Under the pieces are notes generated by a model that was not told where the DNA came from, made no database searches, and was given only the letters and a program-made list of their open reading frames with translations. A stretch of DNA of 64,000 nucleotides from Ancylomarina sp. 16SWW S1-10-2 (GTDB lineage: Bacteria > Bacteroidota > Bacteroidia > Bacteroidales > Marinifilaceae), in the NCBI RefSeq assembly GCF_009669305.1, contig NZ_SADB01000005.1:124001-188000 (forward strand). The letters are read 5' to 3'. The position numbers and the translations under genes were made by a program. Below, one piece after another: positions 35,434 to 44,635 of the stretch (positions within the stretch are counted from its first letter, which is position 1; each line of letters begins with the position of its first letter).

Positions 35434-38400
35434 TTAATTTAAATAACGTTTACTGAAAAACTTCAAATAGTCGTCTGAGTTCGTTAACATTTTAAATATT
35501 TCAAAATTATCTTTTGAGATGATAAAATTACGATAACCTGATTTCTCTACTTTAGAGAATAAGTTTCTATTGGAAATAATCGCTCTGAAATACATCATTG
35601 CCTGTTTTTTATTTCTCATATTACTTACCACAATCATATTATGCTCATCATCGAGTGGAATAAGCTCCGTTTTTAGAGTCTTCGTATTGTATCTTTTTAT
35701 TCCATTCATAACGTCCTTAGCATTAATTCCTTCTTTTTTGAAAATTAAAACGAAGTCATGAGCTACATTAGCATCATATTGATAGGGTCCATTGTCATCA
35801 AAAACGTCTTCCTCACTCTTCTTATCGATAGATTTAATATAGTTATCACTGAAAAAAGACAGGTATTTATCTAAGCTTCTGTACTCAAAAAACTTCATGA
35901 AATTTTTGTCTCCAATAACAAAACTCTCGTAATCTACCTTAGCCAACTGATCGAACACCTTTTTGTCCTTTGTAATTTTATTAAAATAATCCATTGCTGA
36001 ATTCTTTGTACCCAAATTACTCACAATCACCATCTGGTGTGTTTCATCATACTTCTCTTTTGTTACGCTAAAGTCTTTATCATGATTAAACACATCATTC
36101 CTTAATTTGAGCACATTCAGTTTGCGAGAAGGAATTAAGAGCACGAATCGGTGATTATCTTTAGAATCAATTTCGAAATTTTGATTTTCGCCATCATTGT
36201 TAATTAATTCTCCTTCTTGCTTAATAGCTGGTGCTTTCTTCTGATAATAATACTTCTTATAAAAGCTCAAATACTCATCTATCAATTCTTCCTTTTTCAT
36301 TGTATCAAAATTTGACACAGATATTAAGAAGTTTTTATACGGTATCTTTTCTAAACCTTTATATGCCTTATCTGAAACAATAATCTTATTAAAATAATTT
36401 AAAGCTTCTTCTTTATTATCAAGTCCTTTTACAATAATAATAATCTCATTTTTATTTAATGATAAACGATCGGTTCTATAGCTTTTCTTAAAAGTCGTTC
36501 TATTATAACGATCAATATTAAACAATGTTCTATTAGGATCAGCAGCTCTTCTTTTGAATAGAAGAACAAAATAATGTTCTTCATTAGGTACATATTTGAA
36601 GTATTCTTTCTCAATTTCAGGACTCTCCCCATTAATCATTTCAAGAGCTAATTGATCTTCAATTCTCCAATTAATAAGTAGGCGATTCTGCCTTGCCTTA
36701 TTCATATCATCTCGAGAATATCGCACCGGAACAGATCCTGCAATTAAGGTACTCAATATACCACTAGCAAGTTCTTCAATTTCAGAACTTGGTTTAGAAT
36801 CTATAAGTTCCTGAAGAAGCTTTTTAAAGGTATCCACATCTTGAGTTCTCCCAACAGATAATGCTTTTAATAATAAGAAATTTGAGCCTATTTTTGATTC
36901 AGGATAAGCCTCTAAACCTTGCTCACATATAGAAATAACTTCCTCGTAATAGAAATTTTGAAAAGTATCATAAGCCTTTAAATATAAAGACTCAGCTTCA
37001 TTATTTTGCATCTCTAACTTTAACCAATAGTTAGGATCTTTAATAGCTTTTGCATAATCAGTATCTGGAAATTCTGTTAGAATTTTATTCTTATAATATT
37101 CTGATTTTGAGATATTATTGCTTTGAATACTTAATGAATAACATTGGTAATATGCCGATAATAAATAGGGGTTATTAGGGTAACGACTAAGCAAGGTTTC
37201 CATTGTTTCAACAGCCTTAGCCTTATTATTCAAACGCTCAGAATAAACGAATGATGCCTCATGCAGAGCTTCCATTATTAATTCATTCGACTTGTCAATT
37301 AAATCATCAGTTAAAGGCAAGTCTGCAAGATAATATGCCTTACTCTTTTTGTCACCTTTTTCTACGACAGCTTCATTATCAAAGGTTTCGTCAACTGGCT
37401 CAACTTCTATATCTCCACCCGACTGAATAGATTTATTCTTACGCCTCCAATTATCAGAAAGTTTACGCCTTCCCCATTTACGCTGGAATTCCGATTTTCC
37501 CAATCCAACTGTTGTAGGATTATAGAAATACCAATTTCCTTGAGTTTGTGACGTGTTACTAGAACTCGTATTTCCAATCATATTATTCTGAGTGAAAAAG
37601 GTTTTATCTGCTCTATTCTCAGCCTCCTCAAGTTTTTTATTTTCTTCCTTCTCTAGCTCTATATCGATTAAACTAGTAATCAAAAAATCGCGTTCTTTCT
37701 CACTCATTGCAGCAACATTCTGCAAACTATCTTCACGTTCTATAATATTCAAATTATTTACAAGCTCAGTTAAATTGCCTACTCTTGAAGAAATCTTTGA
37801 ATAGTTAGGGTAATTCTGATCAAGATAAACCATAGAACTATCATAACAGAGTTGAGCTTTCTTATAATTCAAGTCTGCAAAATAATTATCTGCTAGTTTA
37901 ATAAATGATATAGCTTTCTGATTATCGTTAGCAACACTCTTTTGAGTCGAATTCCAATAATTTTCAATAGCGGCCTCTTTATCACCGTCAATCATATCCA
38001 TCTCGGCTAAAGCAAAATATATTTGATCTCTATAATCTACATTCTTCTGATCCTTAAGCATTTTATTTAATTGCTTACGAAGCACTAAACCATTTTCAAC
38101 CCCTGAATAAATAAGTGCTTGGGAGATTTTGGCATTAAAAGCCATTTCGTATATTGAATGTAATTTAATTAGGCTAAGAAATGCATCAGAAGCATTATCA
38201 TTTTGATCTAATTTTTGATAAAGTTGTCCTAATATGTAATAATATTTTGCTTTTACACGCTTTGTTGATTGAAGATGAATTGCAGTTTGAAGGTTTGATA
38301 TTGCAGATTGATAATCTTTCTCTCTAACATTTATATCAGCAAAAAGAGCTGCAATTTCTAATTTTGTTTTCTTTGATAGCTTAGGCAAAGCACTTACTTC

Positions 38401-38982
38401 TTCCAATAAAGAAGTAGCTTCTGAATAATTTTCCTGATCAATCTGACATCTAGCCAATTCAATCTGAAATTTAAATTTTTTATCCGATTTTGGAAAATCT
38501 TTCAATCCTTGCTCCAAAGCTTTCTCTGCTGTTCGATATTCACCCTTATAGAACTGAGCTTTACCAAGCAACAAATAGCAGTCTTCAATCCAATTATTAA
38601 ATTCATTTTTTTTACGAAACTCCTTATATTTATCAGATTGTTTTACCTTTTTACGTTTAGGTTTTCTGGTAATAGAATGTAGTTTAATTGCCTTTGTAGC
38701 TTTATCTATCACATTATCGATATCTCCTGCGGCCAAGTCTCTTGCGCTAAGATCCTGATAATCGAAAACTGGCAAGATCGTATTATAGTTATATTCGATA
38801 CCTTCTTCAATCTTTGTTTTCGCAGATTTTAAACTTTCCTTGCCATTAAAGTACACGTTAAAGTGAGTCGTGAGAGCGTGATACTGACGACTCACAAAAG
38901 TGTTTTTTTGATTAGAACAAGCTATTGAGAAGAAAACAATAGACAGGATCAAAATTGCAATATTTAATCTTCTTTTATTCAA
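35434..38982 (-). CDS. sprE: T9SS-associated TPR lipoprotein SprE/PorW
   Basis: A 1182-residue lipoprotein with lipobox FFSIAC (Cys22). The segment YHALTTHFNVYFNGKESL after it is characteristic of SprE (gliding) and PorW (P. gingivalis), which link the outer and inner parts of the type IX secretion motor. Many tetratricopeptide repeats cover roughly 130-420 and 600-760. The C-terminal third carries four repeated ~90-residue units of the type HYFVLLFKRR/HRFVLLIPSR/HDFVLIFKKE, each ending in a YFNKI block. It lies upstream of porX. Confidence 0.87.
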   Translation of the reverse strand: MNKRRLNIAILILSIVFFSIACSNQKNTFVSRQYHALTTHFNVYFNGKESLKSAKTKIEEGIEYNYNTILPVFDYQDLSARDLAAGDIDNVIDKATKAIKLHSITRKPKRKKVKQSDKYKEFRKKNEFNNWIEDCYLLLGKAQFYKGEYRTAEKALEQGLKDFPKSDKKFKFQIELARCQIDQENYSEATSLLEEVSALPKLSKKTKLEIAALFADINVREKDYQSAISNLQTAIHLQSTKRVKAKYYYILGQLYQKLDQNDNASDAFLSLIKLHSIYEMAFNAKISQALIYSGVENGLVLRKQLNKMLKDQKNVDYRDQIYFALAEMDMIDGDKEAAIENYWNSTQKSVANDNQKAISFIKLADNYFADLNYKKAQLCYDSSMVYLDQNYPNYSKISSRVGNLTELVNNLNIIEREDSLQNVAAMSEKERDFLITSLIDIELEKEENKKLEEAENRADKTFFTQNNMIGNTSSSNTSQTQGNWYFYNPTTVGLGKSEFQRKWGRRKLSDNWRRKNKSIQSGGDIEVEPVDETFDNEAVVEKGDKKSKAYYLADLPLTDDLIDKSNELIMEALHEASFVYSERLNNKAKAVETMETLLSRYPNNPYLLSAYYQCYSLSIQSNNISKSEYYKNKILTEFPDTDYAKAIKDPNYWLKLEMQNNEAESLYLKAYDTFQNFYYEEVISICEQGLEAYPESKIGSNFLLLKALSVGRTQDVDTFKKLLQELIDSKPSSEIEELASGILSTLIAGSVPVRYSRDDMNKARQNRLLINWRIEDQLALEMINGESPEIEKEYFKYVPNEEHYFVLLFKRRAADPNRTLFNIDRYNRTTFKKSYRTDRLSLNKNEIIIIVKGLDNKEEALNYFNKIIVSDKAYKGLEKIPYKNFLISVSNFDTMKKEELIDEYLSFYKKYYYQKKAPAIKQEGELINNDGENQNFEIDSKDNHRFVLLIPSRKLNVLKLRNDVFNHDKDFSVTKEKYDETHQMVIVSNLGTKNSAMDYFNKITKDKKVFDQLAKVDYESFVIGDKNFMKFFEYRSLDKYLSFFSDNYIKSIDKKSEEDVFDDNGPYQYDANVAHDFVLIFKKEGINAKDVMNGIKRYNTKTLKTELIPLDDEHNMIVVSNMRNKKQAMMYFRAIISNRNLFSKVEKSGYRNFIISKDNFEIFKMLTNSDDYLKFFSKRYLN

Positions 38983-39166
38983 AGCAAATCAATTTTATTG
39001 GAAATACTGTGAGACACGATTGTCTCAATATTGGATTTAAAAATACAAAACAATATACAAATAGATTAGTTAGCTATCAGCCTTAAGGATCAATTATTAT
39101 ATAAACTTACATCAATCTCATTAGGTTCTTTACACTTCAAAGATCAGAATCATTAAATGAGAAACT

Positions 39167-39913
39167 CTAAACTAAGACCTTAAGTTTACTATCTGCTTTT
39201 AGGCAAAATCTATCGTAATCAATATTTGTAATTAAGTTAACGCCAGGTTTTTTACCTGCTTTAAAACTTCCTAACTGATCAAAACCTAAAACATTGGCTC
39301 CATTCAAACAAGCCCATTTAATAAGTTGTTCTAAGTTTAGATTACAATTAAGATTTTGTATCAATTTGAGTTCATCAAAAACAGATAATTTTGAATGACT
39401 AGACAAACTACCTGTACCTATACAAAACGCTTTATCTAAAGAAATATTGTTAGTAAAAAGGCGTCCTAAAATAAAGTTTGGAAACCCCATTTCATCGAGG
39501 TAACGATCTGAAGAATCTCTTATGTCTTTAAAACTAATTTTTGAATTTGTTTTAAGATCTTCGCTTTGTTGTATTGAGAAGAAATCTGCAGCTCCCTTGG
39601 TTCCATAAGCTTCAAGATGATTAATCGCTCTCTGTATCGATTTAATATCTCCACTTTCACCAAGTTTTAATCCTGACATATCCTTACAGTCTACCTGAGG
39701 AGTAATCATATTTGGCCATGATAAAAAAGTAAAAACATCTACAAATCCAGGGACTATAACGCCACTATAATACTCAAGATTTTGAATTTCCTTAACAGAT
39801 CCTTTTCTGTCAATAAGATCAATAATAAAATTATCATCATCTAAAATCAAGATCCCATTTTTCAAAGGAACTCCTGCATTGCTAATAATATAACTTGCAG
39901 TTATTTTTCTCAT
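39167..39913 (-). CDS. Degenerate, shortened amidohydrolase-like protein
   Basis: A 248-residue protein with the N-terminal composite domain of amidohydrolases (ASYIISNAGVPLKNGILILDD, then VIVPGFVDV) and their C-terminal end (LIKWACLNGANVLGFDQLGSFKAGKKPGVNLI). The metal-binding HxH after GF(V/I)(N/D) is replaced by DVFTFLSW and the middle barrel is cut down by about 130 residues against usual family length. It probably lacks hydrolase activity. The start overlaps the DUF4296 stop by four bases, so the reading frame seems maintained. Confidence 0.75.
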   Translation of the reverse strand: MRKITASYIISNAGVPLKNGILILDDDNFIIDLIDRKGSVKEIQNLEYYSGVIVPGFVDVFTFLSWPNMITPQVDCKDMSGLKLGESGDIKSIQRAINHLEAYGTKGAADFFSIQQSEDLKTNSKISFKDIRDSSDRYLDEMGFPNFILGRLFTNNISLDKAFCIGTGSLSSHSKLSVFDELKLIQNLNCNLNLEQLIKWACLNGANVLGFDQLGSFKAGKKPGVNLITNIDYDRFCLKADSKLKVLV

Positions 39914-40806
39914 CTTTTTTTAGGTTCATCAACTTTACGAATCTGACGAGATCTTTCAAGATCTCTTATTCTTTCAGGTCTTTCGAGCTTATCATAGTTG
40001 CCTTTTCTAAGCCTTTCAAATTTTACAATCGAATCTAAACCTAAAGAATCACGTTTAATTTGTGGATTAAAAATCATTATTTTCTCAATATCGATATGTT
40101 GAGTGAAGTTAGTATCAACATTAGCCCAAGAAATAATATCTCCTCTAAGCTCCATAAATGTAGAGTCGGAATACTCCAATTGAGTTTCATATTTCACAAA
40201 ATCCTCTGAATAATCAATCGGAATAGTATCAAAATAAATGAATTCCGTTTTCTTTAGAGAATCTTCCTTCCAGAAATAAGCACTTAAAACTGGCTTTACC
40301 GTTTGGTCGTTTTTAAATCTCTTAATTTTTGCACGAACGGTGTAAATTCCCATTTCTGAAACAGGTACAGAAAAGCTTAAAATCTTATGTTGACCACGAG
40401 CTAAATGTATTCGTCTTCCACCTTTCCATAAATTTACAGTATCACGCACAACTAAAGAATCCTTAAGAGCAATTCTAAACTGTGTATCCATTCTATTTAA
40501 AGAATCAATAACTTTTTCGTATATTTTTTCATACAAAGCCGAGTTTTGAGTATAAAAAGACACACAAGAATCAAATTGTTGTGGAGTGATATTATACTTT
40601 TTATAAATGGAGTTATAATAAAAACTTGGACGATACTCCCTACCACGGCTTGTAATATTCTCAGTAGTAAGTACACCATCAGTTAAATGGATATCGAATA
40701 AAATTCGAGTAAAGTCATCTTCTGAAAGAAATGTTTTCTCTTCTTTATCAGAACAAGAAAATAATAGTAATGTCGAGAAAAACAGAAGTACAAATTGTTT
40801 ACACAT
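39910..40806 (-). CDS. DUF4296 lipoprotein
   Basis: A 298-residue lipoprotein with lipobox LLLFSC (Cys18). Residues ~28-110 are DUF4296 (FLSEDDFTRILFDIHLTDGVL, then the SFYYNSIYKKYNITPQQFDS block), a Bacteroidota-specific helical domain. The C-terminal ~170 residues are a beta-rich region with KRFKNDQTVKPVLSAYFW and a basic tail. Function unknown. Translationally coupled to the amidohydrolase-like gene. Confidence 0.8.
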   Translation of the reverse strand: MCKQFVLLFFSTLLLFSCSDKEEKTFLSEDDFTRILFDIHLTDGVLTTENITSRGREYRPSFYYNSIYKKYNITPQQFDSCVSFYTQNSALYEKIYEKVIDSLNRMDTQFRIALKDSLVVRDTVNLWKGGRRIHLARGQHKILSFSVPVSEMGIYTVRAKIKRFKNDQTVKPVLSAYFWKEDSLKKTEFIYFDTIPIDYSEDFVKYETQLEYSDSTFMELRGDIISWANVDTNFTQHIDIEKIMIFNPQIKRDSLGLDSIVKFERLRKGNYDKLERPERIRDLERSRQIRKVDEPKKR

Positions 40807-40899
40807 AATGAGTCGGTGATGATTTTAACTGAGGCAAAGATAAAAATTCAGATCATAGAAACTTGTTAAAATATTTAAATCAAGATAATTCTATGGCAT

Positions 40900-41652
40900 T
40901 TAAAGTTTCTTTTTAATCTTTTTAAAGAGATTGGATGCAAATACGAAGTTATTTAAAGATTGATTTTCTGTATCAAAGATTTCATGATTTGATCCTTCCC
41001 AGGCTTTTACTCCCTTATTTATAAAAAGAATCTTTTCACCTATTTCCATTACAGAATTCATGTCATGAGTATTTATGATAGTGGTCATTTTGTACTCAAC
41101 AGTAATTTCGTGGATTAGCTTATCAATAACGATAGCAGTAACAGGATCGAGACCAGAGTTGGGCTCGTCACAAAACAAATAACTTGGGTTAAGTACAATG
41201 GCTCTAGCAATAGCAACACGTTTCTGCATACCACCACTTATTTCAGCAGGATACAGCTTGTGAGCCTTCTTAATGTCAACACGATCCAAACAGAATTTAA
41301 CTCGAGCTCTTTTATCGTCCTCATTCATATCAGAAAACATATCTAGAGGAAAACTAACATTCTCTTCAACCGTTAAGGAATCAAATAGTGCTCCACCTTG
41401 AAAAACCATTCCCATTTCCTTACGAATCAACTTCCTTTCATTAAAATTCATTGCCGTAAAATCTCGATCGCCGTAATATATATGGCCATTATCAACCTCA
41501 TGCAAACCAATAATAGATTTCAGAAGTACCGTTTTTCCAGAACCACTCTGCCCAATAATCAAATTGGTTTTACCAGCCTCAAATCGTATTGATATATCAT
41601 TCAAAACATCTAATTCGCCAAAGGATTTATTGACATTCTTCAGTTCTATCAT
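40900..41652 (-). CDS. mlaF: ABC transporter ATP-binding protein, MlaF type
   Basis: A 250-residue ATPase. Walker A is IGQSGSGKTVLLKSI, the signature is ISGGMQKRVAIARAI, Walker B is YLFCDEPNSGLDP and the switch region is IINTHDMNSV. The full pattern matches MlaF of the phospholipid transport system that maintains outer-membrane asymmetry. The four-base overlap with mlaE upstream fits the paired transporter. The MlaD substrate-binding protein is not in the window. Confidence 0.88.
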   Translation of the reverse strand: MIELKNVNKSFGELDVLNDISIRFEAGKTNLIIGQSGSGKTVLLKSIIGLHEVDNGHIYYGDRDFTAMNFNERKLIRKEMGMVFQGGALFDSLTVEENVSFPLDMFSDMNEDDKRARVKFCLDRVDIKKAHKLYPAEISGGMQKRVAIARAIVLNPSYLFCDEPNSGLDPVTAIVIDKLIHEITVEYKMTTIINTHDMNSVMEIGEKILFINKGVKAWEGSNHEIFDTENQSLNNFVFASNLFKKIKKKL

Positions 41653-42389
41653 TTCAATAAAATATGAGTTAGAATCAAATTAGCTAATAAAATTAAAATA
41701 CTACTATTTACTACAGCCTTAGTACTAGCTCTACCAACTTCTAAGGATCCGCCAGAAACATAATAGCCGTAAAAAGAGGAAACAGAAGTAATAATAAATG
41801 CAAAAACCACTGTTTTAATTAAAGAGTAAGATATATAATAGGGAATTATTGAATATTGTACTCCATATAAGAAATCTGCAACACTAACCGTATCGGCCAA
41901 ATAACTGGCTAACAAACCACCTGTAATACCAACAAAAACACTTATTACATACAGAAAAGGATTAATGAATACTGCAGCTATAATTTTAGGAAAAACAAGA
42001 AAGTTGGCCGAGTTAACACCCATGATTTCTAAAGCATCAATTTGCTCTGTAACACGCATTGAACCTATTTCAGATGCTATGTTTGACCCCACTTTTCCTG
42101 CTAAAATTAAGCCAACAATAGTCGATGAAAACTCAAGTATCATCGATTCTCGAGTTGTATAACCAACTAAATAATCAGGAAGTAAAGGATTATCAAGATT
42201 ATATGCTGTTTGCAAGCTAATAACAGCTCCCATAAAAACAGATATTATAACAACAATTCCTAAAGAATTAACGCCTAGTTTATATATTTCTTTAATAATC
42301 TGATCAAAGAATATGCGTCTTCTTTCTGGTTTAGAAAACACTCTATTCAGAAAAAGTACATATTGTCCTATGTTTTCAATAAAACTCAT
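41649..42389 (-). CDS. mlaE: ABC transporter permease, MlaE type
   Basis: A 246-residue membrane permease with about five helices. The hallmark segments are GAVISLQTAYNLDN, REsMILEFSSTIVGLILAGKVG, IGSMRVTEQIDALEIMGV and GYYVSGGSLEVGRASTKAVV, as in the MlaE/YrbE family. It partners MlaF, whose gene overlaps by four bases. The start chosen gives MSFIENIG and drops a ten-residue extension seen in the longer frame. Confidence 0.92.
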   Translation of the reverse strand: MSFIENIGQYVLFLNRVFSKPERRRIFFDQIIKEIYKLGVNSLGIVVIISVFMGAVISLQTAYNLDNPLLPDYLVGYTTRESMILEFSSTIVGLILAGKVGSNIASEIGSMRVTEQIDALEIMGVNSANFLVFPKIIAAVFINPFLYVISVFVGITGGLLASYLADTVSVADFLYGVQYSIIPYYISYSLIKTVVFAFIITSVSSFYGYYVSGGSLEVGRASTKAVVNSSILILLANLILTHILLK

Positions 42390-42560
42390 GAGATTTACAT
42401 TTAATGATAAAAGTAACAATTATCCCTTAATTATAATGTAAAATAGTGAAAAGCCAAACAGAACATTAAAATCTTAATTTGAAATCAATGATTGAATGTG
42501 TAATTTTATGGGAAGCAATTTAATTGAATATCCTTGCTTAGATATATAAAAAATACAACA

Positions 42561-43643
42561 ATGAATTCAAATAATTACTGTGTTATTATGGCTGGCGGAA
42601 TCGGTTCACGATTTTGGCCACTAAGTAGACAAAAAAGTCCGAAACAATTTCTTGATATTCTAGGTACAGGAAAAACTATGATTCAAATGGCTTTTGCTAG
42701 ATTTAATTCTATTTGTCCTACCGAAAATTACTTTATAGTAACCAACGAACAATACAAAGATATAGTTCTCGAGCAACTTCCTCAGCTTAAACCTGAGCAA
42801 GTTCTACTGGAACCCATAATGCGAAACACGGCACCGTGTGTTGCATATGCTAATTATAAAATTAAACAAAAAAATAAAAATGCCCATATCATTGTATCAC
42901 CAGCCGATCATCTAATAACAAACGAAATAGAATTTATTAATGTTGTAAATAAAGGCTTAGAGTACATAAAGTCTACTGACAAATTACTTACACTTGGGTT
43001 AAAACCTAATCGCCCAGAAACAGGTTACGGCTATATACAAGTTGAAAACAATGAAGTAGGAACAGGCATATCTAAAGCTAAAACTTTTACAGAAAAACCA
43101 GATCGTGAGTTAGCAAAAATATTTATGGAATCGGGTGATTTTTTCTGGAATTCCGGAATCTTTATATGGACATTATCCGCAATCGATAAAGCTTTTAAAA
43201 CTTTACTACCTGATATTAACGCACTTTTTACTCAAGAAGAAAATACTTTAAATAAAATTACAGAGAAAGATTTCATTAATAAGATATACCCTGAATGCCA
43301 AAACATATCTATAGATTATGGCATACTAGAAAAATCAGACAACGTATATGTATTCTGTGCTGATTTTGGTTGGTCTGATCTAGGTAATTGGGGCTCATTG
43401 TACGATAGATTGGATAAAGATGAAGCTGGGAATACTATACAAGGTAATAATGTAATGCTTTACGACTCTGAAGACTGCTTAATAAATGTACCAAAAGAAA
43501 AACTCGTAGTTGTACAGGGAATGAAAAATTATATTATTGTAGATAATAAGGACACTTTACTTATCTGCAACAAAGGGAATGAACAAGATATAAAGACTTT
43601 TATAGGAGATATTAAAATCTCTAAAAAGAATAAATTCATATAA
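42561..43643 (+). CDS. manC: Mannose-1-phosphate guanylyltransferase
   Basis: A 360-residue nucleotidyltransferase that makes GDP-mannose for polysaccharides. The N-terminus has the nucleotide-binding VIMAGGIGSRFWPLSRQKSP followed by KQF, later EPIMRNTAPC, GFI/SPADHLI and FFWNSGIFIW. It lacks the C-terminal isomerase domain of bifunctional enzymes. Start chosen so that the protein begins MNSNNY directly before the sugar-binding strand. Divergent from mlaE and convergent with gldN across a terminator. Confidence 0.92.
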   Translation: MNSNNYCVIMAGGIGSRFWPLSRQKSPKQFLDILGTGKTMIQMAFARFNSICPTENYFIVTNEQYKDIVLEQLPQLKPEQVLLEPIMRNTAPCVAYANYKIKQKNKNAHIIVSPADHLITNEIEFINVVNKGLEYIKSTDKLLTLGLKPNRPETGYGYIQVENNEVGTGISKAKTFTEKPDRELAKIFMESGDFFWNSGIFIWTLSAIDKAFKTLLPDINALFTQEENTLNKITEKDFINKIYPECQNISIDYGILEKSDNVYVFCADFGWSDLGNWGSLYDRLDKDEAGNTIQGNNVMLYDSEDCLINVPKEKLVVVQGMKNYIIVDNKDTLLICNKGNEQDIKTFIGDIKISKKNKFI

Positions 43644-43646
43644 AAA

Positions 43647-43671
43647 AAGGAGCCTAATGGCTCCTTCTTTT
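43647..43671. terminator. Bidirectional terminator between manC and gldN
   Basis: AAGGAGCC pairs with GGCTCCTT across a TAAT loop with an A-rich side and a T-rich side. Serves both convergent genes. Confidence 0.9.
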
Positions 43672-43686
43672 GTAGGTTATAATAGT

Positions 43687-44535
43687 TTAATATTCCCAGA
43701 AATCACTTTCCATATTCATAATATCATTTTTAATCCTTTCTGACTCCAACATAGTTTGAAGACCTACAGTATAAGATTCAATTGATCTATTATCGTGAAC
43801 ATTAGAAACCTGAGTAATATAACTTGAAAAACGTCTCTTCATAAACAAATCGTCATAAGAGAATCGTCTTGCATCATTAAATTGATTAAATACTTCATGA
43901 GTAGCTAGCAATTGTCGAGCTTCGGGAAAGAAAATCCAAAACATTTTCTTTTTGCGTAATCCATCAAGTTCAGAATCACCATCCTTTACGTATTCACGAA
44001 TAGGACATAAACCTATAATTCTAACTTGTAATGTAGAACTTTGTTTATCAAAAATCCACTGCTCTTTTACCCAATACTTAGTTACTTCACTTGTAGTCAT
44101 TGATCTAGGAACAATTTTAGTTTCCATTAAACCTGTCTCCCTATTCGGTTGTCTAATAGTATCTACTCCTGCCCCAAACTTAGAACGAATATCTTCAAGC
44201 GTCAATGGTTGTGTAAACTCATCATCTTCGGTATCGTAAGCTGTAAGGCCTTCATTTTCGATTCCAAACATTAAAAGATCAATTAAACTATATCTATCAT
44301 CCATTGGACGAGTAGGATAATACATTGGCTGATTCATCTTCTCACGGAGATTAATAACTCTCCAAATCAGTTTTGAGAACATAACATCAGCTTCACGTAT
44401 GTGAGCATATGGAATTGGTTTCTCATTAACTATATGATTTTTAGAATAAATACTAGTAGCAGTTGTTTGTGCGTTAGCTTGGTAAAAGCTACACAAAATG
44501 ATTAAACCGACTAATAAAAATATAATCTTTTTCAT
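43687..44535 (-). CDS. gldN: T9SS periplasmic ring protein GldN/PorN
   Basis: A 282-residue exported protein with a signal peptide ending FYQANAQ. The segments IREADVMFSKLIWRVINLREKMNQP, LIDLLMFGIE, IWF.EARQLLATHEVFN and FDDLFMKRRFSSYI match GldN/PorN, which with GldK forms the periplasmic ring of the type IX secretion translocon. It is the last gene of the porP-gldKLMN cluster, 100 bp after gldM. Confidence 0.95.
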   Translation of the reverse strand: MKKIIFLLVGLIILCSFYQANAQTTATSIYSKNHIVNEKPIPYAHIREADVMFSKLIWRVINLREKMNQPMYYPTRPMDDRYSLIDLLMFGIENEGLTAYDTEDDEFTQPLTLEDIRSKFGAGVDTIRQPNRETGLMETKIVPRSMTTSEVTKYWVKEQWIFDKQSSTLQVRIIGLCPIREYVKDGDSELDGLRKKKMFWIFFPEARQLLATHEVFNQFNDARRFSYDDLFMKRRFSSYITQVSNVHDNRSIESYTVGLQTMLESERIKNDIMNMESDFWEY

Positions 44536-44635
44536 CCGTAAATAATTTAATATGTCAAAGGCAGATTACTAATTAGTAATCTTATTCTTCTGTAACTCGA
44601 TTTAAATTAAATCGATAAAAATAACTTATTAGAGC

